DNA from: Spirabiliibacterium pneumoniae
Lineage (GTDB): Bacteria > Pseudomonadota > Gammaproteobacteria > Enterobacterales > Pasteurellaceae
Assembly (NCBI RefSeq): GCF_014884995.1
Contig: NZ_JABMII010000013.1
Coordinates: 1-64,000 of the forward strand
Reading direction: 5' to 3'
Length of the DNA: 64,000 nucleotides
Shown here: positions 29,792 to 37,992 of the stretch, in pieces
Layout: every line of letters begins with the position of its first letter
Numbering within the stretch: position 1 is the first letter of the stretch
Translations under genes and position numbers: made by a program
The notes under the pieces: model-generated
Seen by the model: the letters and a program-made list of their open reading frames with translations, nothing else
Database searches by the model: none
Told to the model about the DNA's origin: nothing

Positions 29792-30478
29792 ATGAAAAAA
29801 TTAGCGCTTGCATTAGCTGTGAGTATTGCAGCAACCTCAGCGTTAGCTGGAGAACTTGAAAATAAGCTGACCAATCTGGGCATGACCAACATTGATATTC
29901 AAGCCACACCGTTGGCGGGCATTAAAGCGGCGATTACTGATCAAGGTGTGTTTTATGTCAGCGAAAATGGCGATTATGTGCTGCAAGGGGATCTGATTAA
30001 AATTAAGCCGAATGGCGATTTTGAAAATCTCAAAGAAAAATTGTTGCTCGGTAAACTAAATGCGATGGAAAAGGACATGATTGTTTATCCAGCTAAGCAG
30101 CAGAAATACGTCGTAACCGTATTTATGGATATTACCTGCCATTACTGTCATTTGTTGTTTCAACAGATTAAAGAGTATAACGATTTGGGTATCACCGTAC
30201 GTTTCTTAGCCTTTCCACGCGGTGGCTTGAGTGCAAAATCGGCGCAACAAATGGAAGCTATTTGGGTGGCTAAAGATCGTAATGAAGCCTTAAATAAAGC
30301 GGAAAATGGCGAGCTGCCGAAAAATTTAGTGAAAGCGAATGTGGTGGCGAAGCAATACGCACTCGGTTTGCAATATGGCGTACAAGGCACGCCGACGATT
30401 GTCACCGACACTGGCACCGTGCTGGGCGGGTATTTAAAGCCAAAAGAGTTACTTAAAGCATTAGACAGCGAGCATTAA
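29792..30478 (+). CDS. dsbC: Thiol:disulfide interchange protein DsbC
   Basis: DsbC is the periplasmic disulfide isomerase, kept reduced by DsbD. The 228-residue precursor has a Sec signal (cut after SALA near residue 19), an N-terminal dimerisation domain and a thioredoxin domain with the active site CHYC (Cys116 and Cys119) where E. coli has CGYC, plus the cis-Pro loop GTPTIV. The two structural cysteines of E. coli DsbC (Cys141 and Cys163 of the mature protein) are absent here: the aligned IWVAKDR has Val and no Cys follows. The dsbC-recJ-dsbA-like-mtnN order resembles that in H. influenzae. Confidence 0.92.
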   Translation: MKKLALALAVSIAATSALAGELENKLTNLGMTNIDIQATPLAGIKAAITDQGVFYVSENGDYVLQGDLIKIKPNGDFENLKEKLLLGKLNAMEKDMIVYPAKQQKYVVTVFMDITCHYCHLLFQQIKEYNDLGITVRFLAFPRGGLSAKSAQQMEAIWVAKDRNEALNKAENGELPKNLVKANVVAKQYALGLQYGVQGTPTIVTDTGTVLGGYLKPKELLKALDSEH

Positions 30479-30483
30479 TGACC

Positions 30484-30510
30484 AAACCCTGCATCGCAGG
30501 GTTTATTTTT
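30484..30510 (+). terminator. Intrinsic terminator of dsbC
   Basis: AAACCCTGC and GCAGGGTTT pair around ATC and are followed by ATTTTT. recJ begins ten bases later, so its transcription may depend on read-through or on a promoter inside dsbC. Confidence 0.75.
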
Positions 30511-30520
30511 AAGGATCACC

Positions 30521-32230
30521 GTGAATAAACGCATTCAACGTCGCACGCCATCGCAGCATACTGTTTGTGATGACCCTTTGCTTAATCGGATTTACACTAG
30601 CCGTGGCGTCACCTGCGACGACGCGCTTGACCGCACTTTGCCGTCGCTTTTGCCACCCCATGCGCTCACGGGTATTGAAAGTGCGGTCGAGTTGCTTAAA
30701 ACCGCACTTTTAGCACAATCTCGCGTTGTAATTGTGGGGGATTTCGATGCCGATGGCGCCACTTCTACCGCCTTGGCGGTACGTGCGCTGCGTATGCTTG
30801 GCTTTGCCCATGTGGATTATTTGGTGCCTAACCGCTTTGAGCAAGGTTACGGCTTGAGTGTGGCCGTTGCCAAAATGGCATTTGATAAGGGCGTGGATTT
30901 GCTTATCACCGTGGATAACGGCGTGTCGTCGCTTGACGGCGTGGCGTGGTGCAAAGCTCACGGTATTTCGGTGCTGATAACCGACCATCATCTTCCGCCA
31001 GAGACGTTGCCTGCAGCGGATGCGATTGTTAACCCGAATTTGACCGATTGTCCATTTCCTTCAAAATCGCTCGCTGGCGTTGGCGTCACCTTCTATGTGA
31101 TGTTGGCGCTGCGCAGTGCATTGCGAACACAAGGCGCATTTGATGGGCAGCGCGTCCCCAATTTTGCCGATTTACTCGATTTGGTCGCGCTCGGTACGAT
31201 TGCGGATGTGGTGCCGTTGGACAAAAATAACCGCACTTTGGCTTTTCAAGGGTTACAGCGCATTCAAGCAGGACATTGTTGCATGGGCATCAAAGCACTG
31301 GTGGAAGTGGCTAAGCGCAACCTTGCAAGCCTCACAGCCAGTGATTTGGGTTTTGCGATTGCCCCACGGCTTAATGCTGCAGGGCGGCTGGATAATATGA
31401 GTGTTGGCGTAGAGCTGCTGCTCAGTGATGACATGGCGCACGCGCGTAGCCTCGCGCAAGATCTTGATGATCTCAACCAAACCCGTAAAAGCATCGAGCA
31501 AGGCATGAAACAAGAGGCGATGGTGGTGTGTGAGCGCTTAAGCGCCCTGGATAATTTGCCGATGGCGCTGGCGTTGTATCAAGAAGACTGGCACCAAGGT
31601 GTGCTGGGGATTTTGGCTTCACGCATTAAGGATCATTTTCATCGCCCCGTGGTGGCATTCACGCAAGATCAAGAGGGTATTTTAAAAGGCTCTGCACGCT
31701 CGATTGAAGGCATTCATATGCGCGATGTGCTTGAGCGCATTGATCAAACGCACCCCGATATGATTTTACAATTTGGCGGGCACGCTATGGCGGCAGGGTT
31801 GAGCATTCGCCAAGCCCGTTTTGATGATTTTCAACACGCGTTGAACCAAACCGTGACTGCACTTTTAACACCAGAACAGTTGATCTCTGTGATCTGGACT
31901 GACGGCGAGCTGAGCGCAGCAGACTTCTGCCTTGAAACCGCCGAAAAACTGCAAGCGGCAGGTCCGTGGGGGCAGGCCTTTCCTGAACCGCTGTTTGACG
32001 GTGAATTTATCCTCTTACAACAGCGGCTGCTGGCGGGGCGACACCTAAAAATGCTGGTTCAGCCAGCGGTGAGCAACCAACTGTTTGATGCGATTGCGTT
32101 TAATGTTGATCCGCAACTTTACCCTGATTTTTCCATTAAACGTGCACGTTTAGTTTATCGTTTGGATATTAATGAATATCAAGGGAGACGGAATTTGCAA
32201 TTGATCGTTGATACTCTACAACCGCTGTAA
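30521..32230 (+). CDS. recJ: Single-strand-specific 5'-3' exonuclease RecJ
   Basis: RecJ degrades single-stranded DNA 5' to 3' in recombination and mismatch repair. The 569-residue protein has the DHH-family metal motifs (VVGDFDADGATST, VDNGVSS, ITDHHLPPE, LGTIADVVPL) and a DHHA1 domain with GGHAMAAGLS. The start is a GTG with AAGGATCACC upstream. Three uptake signals within about 80 bases (30630-30709) are translated as part of the N-terminal region (DRTL, ESAV, KTAL). Confidence 0.95.
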   Translation: MNKRIQRRTPSQHTVCDDPLLNRIYTSRGVTCDDALDRTLPSLLPPHALTGIESAVELLKTALLAQSRVVIVGDFDADGATSTALAVRALRMLGFAHVDYLVPNRFEQGYGLSVAVAKMAFDKGVDLLITVDNGVSSLDGVAWCKAHGISVLITDHHLPPETLPAADAIVNPNLTDCPFPSKSLAGVGVTFYVMLALRSALRTQGAFDGQRVPNFADLLDLVALGTIADVVPLDKNNRTLAFQGLQRIQAGHCCMGIKALVEVAKRNLASLTASDLGFAIAPRLNAAGRLDNMSVGVELLLSDDMAHARSLAQDLDDLNQTRKSIEQGMKQEAMVVCERLSALDNLPMALALYQEDWHQGVLGILASRIKDHFHRPVVAFTQDQEGILKGSARSIEGIHMRDVLERIDQTHPDMILQFGGHAMAAGLSIRQARFDDFQHALNQTVTALLTPEQLISVIWTDGELSAADFCLETAEKLQAAGPWGQAFPEPLFDGEFILLQQRLLAGRHLKMLVQPAVSNQLFDAIAFNVDPQLYPDFSIKRARLVYRLDINEYQGRRNLQLIVDTLQPL

Positions 32231-32271
32231 AATGCGCTAGAATAGATCCGATTGTACAACAGGAACGCCCC

Positions 32272-33024
32272 ATGAACATTTTCAGCCATATCGCTCGCAT
32301 TGTTATTTTAACCACCTGCCTGATGGGGGGGGTACTTGCGGCTGTGCCATCTGGCGAGGCAAAGGGTGAAAGTGCGGTCAATGAGCAAAGTGCGGTTGCG
32401 CAGCCTGCGCAAACTCCGTCAAGCCAGCCAGCCAAAGGTGTGGTGTTTAAAGATGGCAAAGATTTTTTCTCTTACAAAGACCCGATAGCACTTGAACCCA
32501 AAGCGGGTGATGATCGCATTGAGATTAGCCTTTTTTTTACATACGAATGTCCGTATTGCTCGACCGCGTATGATAATTTGATTTTGTATCAACGCCTGCA
32601 CGATGAGCAAGTTGTGCTTAATGTTTATCCTGTGGCGCTCAGCACCGCACTTTTTAGTGCCAATGTGTTCAACGGCTTGGTGGCAATGGATAAACGCGAT
32701 TTAGCGGAGTTACTGATTTTTGATAGCGCCGTGAATCAAGGTAAAACCTCATTGGTGGATGCCAAAAATCTGTATTATTGGCTTGTTGAGCATGATATTT
32801 CACCTGACGCCTTTTTAACGATGTTACGCTCTGATCTTATTGTTGAACAGGCTAAACAAGCTGTTGAGCGCTCAGAGCGTTATGGCGTATTTACTGTGCC
32901 GTTTGTGGTGATTAATGGCGAGTATGTGCTTACACGCAGCACATTATATAATGATGACTACACGTTTGCCGTATTAGATTATCTTATTTCCCATATTTTA
33001 AATCGTAAAACAGAGCAAAAGTAA
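32272..33024 (+). CDS. DsbA-like periplasmic thioredoxin-fold protein
   Basis: The 250-residue protein has an N-terminal hydrophobic export segment (residues about 8-25), a low-complexity linker (about 26-57) and a DsbA-type thioredoxin domain with active site CPYC (Cys93 and Cys96) in FFTYECPYC and a cis-Pro in FTVPFVV. It probably oxidises or exchanges disulfides in the periplasm; the partner is unknown, and it is not plain DsbA (whose site is CPHC). Odd points: the linker is partly made of two uptake signals (ESAV, QSAV), and a G8 tract spans codons 18-21 in the export signal. Its stop overlaps the mtnN start by one base. Confidence 0.75.
   Translation: MNIFSHIARIVILTTCLMGGVLAAVPSGEAKGESAVNEQSAVAQPAQTPSSQPAKGVVFKDGKDFFSYKDPIALEPKAGDDRIEISLFFTYECPYCSTAYDNLILYQRLHDEQVVLNVYPVALSTALFSANVFNGLVAMDKRDLAELLIFDSAVNQGKTSLVDAKNLYYWLVEHDISPDAFLTMLRSDLIVEQAKQAVERSERYGVFTVPFVVINGEYVLTRSTLYNDDYTFAVLDYLISHILNRKTEQK
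32370..32396 (+). repeat. Tandem uptake signals in the DsbA-like linker
   Basis: Cores at 32370-32378 and 32388-32396 lie 18 bases apart, in the same orientation and reading frame, and both encode SAV. Confidence 0.85.
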
Positions 33025-33713
33025 TGAGCATTGCAATTATCGGCGCGATGGCGCAAGAAATTGAGATTTTATTAAGCGCCATGCACAATGTGCAGCAAGA
33101 AAATATTGGCAACAGTACCCTTTATCAAGGCATATTAGGTGAAAAACACGTGGCGCTGGTGCAATCAGGCATTGGTAAAGTGGCGGCTGCCATGGCCACG
33201 ACCGCACTTTTACTGAAAGCACAACCGAGCGTGGTGATCAATACAGGCTCGGCTGGCGGCATCGACCCGCGCCTAAATGTGGGCGATGTGGTGATTTCAA
33301 CTCAAACAGCGCACCACGATGTGGATGTCACCGCATTTGGGTACGCCGCAGGGCAATTGCCAGCCAACCCTGCGCGTTTTGACAGCGATGAAAAACTGCT
33401 TGCGCTCAGTGAGCGCGTGTTGCGCGAGCAAGGGCAAAGTGCGGTGCGTGGGCTGATTTGCAGTGGCGATATGTTTTGCAATGGCGAGGCGCAAATTGCG
33501 CGTATCAAAGCAGATTTCCCTGATGCGATTGCGGTGGAAATGGAAGCGGCGGCGATCGCGCAAGTTTGCCACGCTTTCGGCACGCCGTTTATCGTGATTC
33601 GCGCGATTTCCGATGTGGCCGACAAAATCTCTCACCTGTCGTTCGATGAATTTTTACCGCTTGCTGCCAAGCAATCTTCGCACATGGTGCAGGCACTTAT
33701 CAACGCGCTTTAA
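33024..33713 (+). CDS. mtnN: 5'-methylthioadenosine/S-adenosylhomocysteine nucleosidase
   Basis: MtnN (Pfs) splits the SAM by-products MTA and SAH, and its SRH product feeds LuxS. The 229-residue protein has GAMAQEIEILL at the start, NTGSAGG and VEMEAAAIAQVC with the catalytic acids. Length equals that of the family. It starts on the stop of the DsbA-like gene (TAATG) and ends at an uptake-signal terminator. Confidence 0.96.
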   Translation: MSIAIIGAMAQEIEILLSAMHNVQQENIGNSTLYQGILGEKHVALVQSGIGKVAAAMATTALLLKAQPSVVINTGSAGGIDPRLNVGDVVISTQTAHHDVDVTAFGYAAGQLPANPARFDSDEKLLALSERVLREQGQSAVRGLICSGDMFCNGEAQIARIKADFPDAIAVEMEAAAIAQVCHAFGTPFIVIRAISDVADKISHLSFDEFLPLAAKQSSHMVQALINAL

Positions 33714-33720
33714 ATCAATA

Positions 33721-33746
33721 AAAGTGCGGTAAGATAACCGCACTTT
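33721..33746. terminator. Inverted uptake-signal terminator between mtnN and yfbU
   Basis: AAAGTGCGGT and ACCGCACTTT pair around a six-base loop between two converging genes. Confidence 0.6.
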
Positions 33747-33751
33747 GCATA

Positions 33752-34246
33752 TTAGGCATTCAATACTTGTTTAATTTCTGCAAGGCTTAAGTGGAATTTG
33801 CGTGGGCATTGATTCCATGCGTCGAGCATTTTCACATATTTATCCCACATAGGTGTTTGTGCGTCGCAGCCGTTCGGGCATTGCACCAATTCGCGGAAGT
33901 TTTTGTCCGTTTGCGCTACAAAGCCGAGGTAGTTGAGGTATTTTTTCTCACGAATGCCGCAATAGCCTAGGAACTTCAAGCGGTGTGCGGTTAAATCGCC
34001 TTTATCTGCAAGGTTGTTGTAGGAGACTTGCAAGGCTTGATACATTTCCAGGGTAGCGCGCACAGTGTTGCATTCTTCTTCACTTAACTCACTGAAATCT
34101 TTATATAATTCTTTCATTTCCAGTTTGTAGCCGCCTTGAATAATGCGTTGCATACGTTTATATTTTTCGGCGTTGTTTTGGTCTAATAATGCCATCAATT
34201 CGTATTGATTGACTAAAATCAGGCGTTGGGTCAGGGTGATTTCCAT
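33752..34246 (-). CDS. yfbU: UPF0304 family protein YfbU
   Basis: The 164-residue protein equals E. coli YfbU in length and shares the N-terminal QRLILVNQYELM and the C-terminal NAQTPMW-type and CPR.FHLS blocks (here DAQTPMWDKY and CPRKFHLSLAEI). The function is not established; it looks cytoplasmic and mostly helical. It follows mlaA by 13 bases on the same strand and may share its promoter. Confidence 0.9.
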   Translation of the reverse strand: MEITLTQRLILVNQYELMALLDQNNAEKYKRMQRIIQGGYKLEMKELYKDFSELSEEECNTVRATLEMYQALQVSYNNLADKGDLTAHRLKFLGYCGIREKKYLNYLGFVAQTDKNFRELVQCPNGCDAQTPMWDKYVKMLDAWNQCPRKFHLSLAEIKQVLNA

Positions 34247-34259
34247 GTATTAATCCTTC

Positions 34260-35012
34260 TTAATCTACGTCGTTTATTACATCGTTTGAGAGTTGTTCTT
34301 GAGCGTCTTGTGCGCTTTTGCCGTCGTGAATTTTAAATTCCAAGTTTTGGAAATAGGCCTCACGCACGGTTAAGTATGGGTCTTGTGAGCGCTCGAGCAC
34401 AGCATCTTGGCTGAGCAATTTAGCACGGGTGTCGATGGCTTGAATGCCCGTTTTTAACCAAGACCACGGTCCGAGCATCGACAGTGTTGGATAGGTGTAA
34501 TCCACCAAGCGCCCGAGATCTTGACGCGGCGTGGCTGGCCCATAAAGCGGCAGCATCACATAAGGACCACTGCCTACGCCCCAGGTGCCGAGCGTGTCAC
34601 CAAAAGTGCGGTTGCCCGTGATTTGCAGTGGCTCGCTTGCGCTGGCGATGTCCATAAAGCCGAACAGGCCGAAAATCGAGTTGATCCAAAAACGGTTGAA
34701 ATGCACCATTGCTTTTTGGAACTCGCCTTCAAGCAGTCGGTTGACAAAGCTGGCGGGCTCATCAAGGTTGTTTGCTGCGTTGGTCAGCGCGGTGGTTAGC
34801 GGTTTTGGCACATGGTTTTTCCAGCCTTGCGCGACGGGCTTGAGCAAATACGGGTCAGCTACTTTGTAGTTGAAATCCCACATTGTGCGGTTGAAGCTTT
34901 CCAGTGGGTCTGGTCGCTCGCCAGTGACTGGGTCAATTTGTGACGAGCAGCTCGCTAGCGCAAGCGTCATCAGCACACTGGCGCAGAGCCATTTGAATTT
35001 CGACAAAAACAT
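34260..35012 (-). CDS. mlaA: Outer-membrane lipid asymmetry lipoprotein MlaA (VacJ)
   Basis: MlaA removes mislocalised phospholipids from the outer leaflet of the outer membrane and hands them to MlaC. The 250-residue precursor has a lipoprotein signal with a LASC lipobox (Cys22) and the family block DPLESFNRTMWDFNYKVADPYLLKPVAQ, then YVMLPLYGPATPRQDLGRLVD. The other mla genes are elsewhere, as usual for mlaA. Confidence 0.95.
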   Translation of the reverse strand: MFLSKFKWLCASVLMTLALASCSSQIDPVTGERPDPLESFNRTMWDFNYKVADPYLLKPVAQGWKNHVPKPLTTALTNAANNLDEPASFVNRLLEGEFQKAMVHFNRFWINSIFGLFGFMDIASASEPLQITGNRTFGDTLGTWGVGSGPYVMLPLYGPATPRQDLGRLVDYTYPTLSMLGPWSWLKTGIQAIDTRAKLLSQDAVLERSQDPYLTVREAYFQNLEFKIHDGKSAQDAQEQLSNDVINDVD

Positions 35013-35093
35013 CTATCACCTCTTTTGATTAGTGTGGTTATTTTAGCAAGTTTGCGCGCAAAGCACAGCAGAAAATTTTAGCGTGATTTATAC

Positions 35094-35191
35094 TTGCATG
35101 TTACCCAAATGTTAAGCATAATAATTCAATATTGTGAATAAAAATTTAAATCACAGCAAGGCTTGAATTCTGTAATGTTGTCCATTACAAT
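35094..35191 (+). promoter_or_regulatory. carA control region: two promoters and paired ArgR boxes
   Basis: Promoter A has TTGCAT (35094-35099), 17 bases, then CATAAT (35117-35122). Promoter B has TTGAAT (35163-35168), 17 bases, then TACAAT (35186-35191). Between and over promoter A lie two ARG-box-like palindromes, 35113-35130 (ATTCA half perfect) and 35133-35150 (TGAAT half perfect), two bases apart, the paired layout ArgR hexamers bind. Arginine repression of promoter A is the natural reading, with B left free. Confidence 0.5.
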
Positions 35192-35300
35192 GATTTGCTC
35201 AATTTTGCTACAGTTGTAGCCGTTTCGACCTGAACTCGATGCGTTGGGCCTAGGGCTTTGCTCTTGACACACAACCACAACACCATTCAGGGAGAGCGTT

Positions 35301-36461
35301 ATGTCTAAACCTGCTATTTTAGTGCTGGCTGATGGAACGGTGTTCCACGGCACGGCCATTGGTCATCTTGGCGTAAGCGTGGGCGAGGTGGTGTTCAATA
35401 CCGCCATGACGGGCTATCAAGAAATTCTCACCGATCCTTCCTACACCAAGCAACTTGTCACCTTAACCTATCCGCACATTGGCAACACTGGCACCAACGA
35501 CGAAGACACCGAATCCAACCAGGTGTATGCCAGTGGCTTGATCATCCGCGATTTGCCGCTGACGCACAGCAACTTCCGCGCGACACAAAGCTTAAGCGAG
35601 TATTTGCAAGCCAACAAAGTGGTGGCGATTGCGGATATTGATACCCGCGCGCTCACTCGCAAACTGCGTGATAAAGGCGCCCAAGCGGGCTGCATTATGA
35701 CCTGCGATATTGATGGGCAAAAAGCGCTCGAGCTGGCGAAAGCTTTTGGGTCGATGGCGGGGAAAGATTTGGCAAAAGAGGTTAGCTGCGCAAAACCGTA
35801 TGAATGGACGCAAGGCCAATGGGCGCTGGGGCAAGGTTTCAAACAACCTTTAGGCGCACAGTTCCATGTGGTAGCCTATGACTTTGGTGTGAAACACAAT
35901 ATTTTGCGCATGCTCGCCGAACGGGGCTGCCGCATTACCGTTGTGCCCGCACAAACGCCTGCGCAAACCGTGCTAGCCTATAACCCTGACGGCATTTTTC
36001 TCTCCAATGGCCCAGGCGACCCTGAGCCGTGTGATTATGCTATTGAGAATATTAAAACCTTATTACACAGCAAAAAACCGCTCTTTGGGATTTGCCTTGG
36101 GCATCAATTGTTGGCGCTGGCAATGGGCGGCAAAACGCGCAAAATGACATTTGGCCACCACGGTGCGAATCACCCTGTGCAAGATCTTGACAGCCAACAG
36201 GTGTTTATCTCCAGCCAAAATCACGGCTTTGAAGTGGACGAAACCAGCTTGCCAGAGAATGTGCGCATCACCCACCGCTCGTTATTTGACAACTCCGTGC
36301 AAGGGCTGGCGCTGACCACACAATCGGCGTTTTCATTCCAAGGGCACCCTGAGGCCAGCCCTGGTCCACACGATTTGGGCGGCTTATTTGATAAATTTAT
36401 CCACGAAATGGACAGGCTACGCCACACCCACACCGCGGCCAGCTATGTGGTGCGGTACTGA
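35301..36461 (+). CDS. carA: Carbamoyl-phosphate synthase small (glutaminase) subunit
   Basis: CarA releases ammonia from glutamine for CarB, supplying carbamoyl phosphate to arginine and pyrimidine synthesis. The 386-residue protein has the N-terminal small-subunit domain ([20 protein letters not shown]) and a class I amidotransferase domain with the nucleophile in [15 protein letters not shown] and the His in [11 protein letters not shown]. The ribosome site is GGAGAG. Its partner carB is not adjacent: two unrelated genes lie between. Confidence 0.97.
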   Translation: MSKPAILVLADGTVFHGTAIGHLGVSVGEVVFNTAMTGYQEILTDPSYTKQLVTLTYPHIGNTGTNDEDTESNQVYASGLIIRDLPLTHSNFRATQSLSEYLQANKVVAIADIDTRALTRKLRDKGAQAGCIMTCDIDGQKALELAKAFGSMAGKDLAKEVSCAKPYEWTQGQWALGQGFKQPLGAQFHVVAYDFGVKHNILRMLAERGCRITVVPAQTPAQTVLAYNPDGIFLSNGPGDPEPCDYAIENIKTLLHSKKPLFGICLGHQLLALAMGGKTRKMTFGHHGANHPVQDLDSQQVFISSQNHGFEVDETSLPENVRITHRSLFDNSVQGLALTTQSAFSFQGHPEASPGPHDLGGLFDKFIHEMDRLRHTHTAASYVVRY

Positions 36462-36498
36462 CTGCAAAGTGCGGTCAGCCGCATAATAGAGGAAGCCT

Positions 36499-37332
36499 AT
36501 GCAGACTTACGCCTATGTTATCGTCAATGTTTTTGCAACGAGCCATTTCGGCGGCAATCCGTTAGCGGTGTTCCCTGAAGCAGAGGGGCTGGATGACGCG
36601 ACCATGCAGCTCATTGCGCGGCAATTTAATTTATCGGAAACGGTGTTTGTGCAGCAGGCAGAGAGCCAAAGTGCGGTCAAGAAATTGGCGATTTTTACCC
36701 CCGAGTACGCATTGCCCTTTGCTGGGCACCCGACATTGGGCGCAGCTTTTGTGTTGCACCAACGGTTAAATTTGCCGACACAGTATCAGCTGGAAACGCA
36801 AGCGGGATTGGTGGAGATTGTGCATCAAAAGGCACAAGTCACCTTTGGCTTGCGCAACTCAATTTGCGTTACACCAAGTGCCATTTCGTCAGCGCAAATG
36901 GCGGATATGCTGGGGTTAGTGCCTGATGATATTGTTGGTGATGTGGTCAACGTGAACACGGGCACCGCGCAAACCTTAGTGCAATTAAGCAGCGCCAAAG
37001 CGGTTAATGCGTGCCGAATTGCAACCGCACTTTTCTTGTCGCACTTCGCCTGCCATGCGCTTTATGTGTGGCACGAAAGCCAAGGGGAGGTGATATCGCG
37101 CCTGTTTTTTGCGCAACACGGCGCGGTGTTGGAAGACCCTGGCACAGGCTCTGCGGCGGCGAATCTTGGTGGTTGGGCCATTAAACACCAACGCACGCCA
37201 CTGACGTGGCAAATTGCTCAAGGCGATGTGATTAACCGCCCCAACAGGCTGTCGTTAACGGTGGACAGGGAACATACCATCTGGGTGGGTGGCAATGTGA
37301 TTGAAGTGGCCAATGGCACGTTTTTTGTTTAG
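36499..37332 (+). CDS. PhzF-family isomerase/epimerase-like protein
   Basis: The 277-residue protein has the PhzF (diaminopimelate epimerase-like) fold signatures: FGGNPLAVF near residue 18, the acidic NLSETVFV near 45, ALPFAGHPTLGAAFV, and a C-terminal DPGTGSAAANLGGW phosphate-type loop. Phenazine synthesis is not implied; most bacterial PhzF relatives (such as YddE) have unknown substrates. It lies 37 bases after carA in the same direction and may be transcribed with it. It is not part of carbamoyl-phosphate synthesis, so this is a neighbour by insertion. Confidence 0.85.
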   Translation: MQTYAYVIVNVFATSHFGGNPLAVFPEAEGLDDATMQLIARQFNLSETVFVQQAESQSAVKKLAIFTPEYALPFAGHPTLGAAFVLHQRLNLPTQYQLETQAGLVEIVHQKAQVTFGLRNSICVTPSAISSAQMADMLGLVPDDIVGDVVNVNTGTAQTLVQLSSAKAVNACRIATALFLSHFACHALYVWHESQGEVISRLFFAQHGAVLEDPGTGSAAANLGGWAIKHQRTPLTWQIAQGDVINRPNRLSLTVDREHTIWVGGNVIEVANGTFFV

Positions 37333-37382
37333 CCATTCGGTTCAAGCCGCACTTTGATGGAAAGTGAATGAAAAGGACGATT

Positions 37383-37991
37383 ATGCATCAAAATTTCGAT
37401 ACACCCGTCATTTTAAGTGATAACAAAGTGCGGTTGCGCCCACTGAGAGGGCAGGATTTCGAGGCGTTTATGCGCATTGCAAAAGATTGCCCAAACACAT
37501 GGCGTTATTCTCTTGCCAACCCTGCGCAAAGTGAGCAGGCGATGTGTGATTATATCCAAACCGCACTTGCCACTAAGGAAAAGGGTACGGCGTATCCGTT
37601 TGTTGTCGAGCTGTGTGAAACAGGCGAGGTGGTTGGCAGTACCCGTTTTTATGAGATTGATCCCGCACGACAAAGCCTTGCTATTGGCTACACATGGCTG
37701 CATGAAAACGTGCGCGGGTCGAGCATTAATAAACGCATAAAATTTTTGATGTTGGAGTATGCATTTTGCCAACTGCAAGCCGCGCGGGTGACCTTTTATG
37801 CCGATGCCCGCAATGAGGTGAGCCTAAACGCCATGAAAAGCATTGGCTGCACATTGGAAGGGGTGTTGCGTGAAAACGTGCAAGCCCCCGACGGCACCCG
37901 CCGCAACTCCGCAGTGCTGAGCATATTGGCTCACGAGTGGCAAGACAAATTACGCACGCAATTATGGGATAAAATTGAAGGAAAACAGTGA
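37383..37991 (+). CDS. GNAT-family N-acetyltransferase (RimJ/RimL-like)
   Basis: The 202-residue protein opens with a RimJ/L-type strand ([21 protein letters not shown]), followed by [31 protein letters not shown] and the C-terminal [22 protein letters not shown], all standard for this acetyl-CoA-dependent group. The acceptor is unknown (a protein N-terminus or a small amine). The ATG at 37383 is chosen over 37368 because AAAGGACG sits correctly before it. Its stop is one base before the carB start, so carB is probably translated from the same message. Confidence 0.8.
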   Translation: MHQNFDTPVILSDNKVRLRPLRGQDFEAFMRIAKDCPNTWRYSLANPAQSEQAMCDYIQTALATKEKGTAYPFVVELCETGEVVGSTRFYEIDPARQSLAIGYTWLHENVRGSSINKRIKFLMLEYAFCQLQAARVTFYADARNEVSLNAMKSIGCTLEGVLRENVQAPDGTRRNSAVLSILAHEWQDKLRTQLWDKIEGKQ

Positions 37992-37992
37992 G

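Noticed and set aside
36499-37332. PhzF-like gene as evidence for phenazine synthesis
   Set aside because: No other phz genes are present and most PhzF relatives in non-producers act on unknown substrates.
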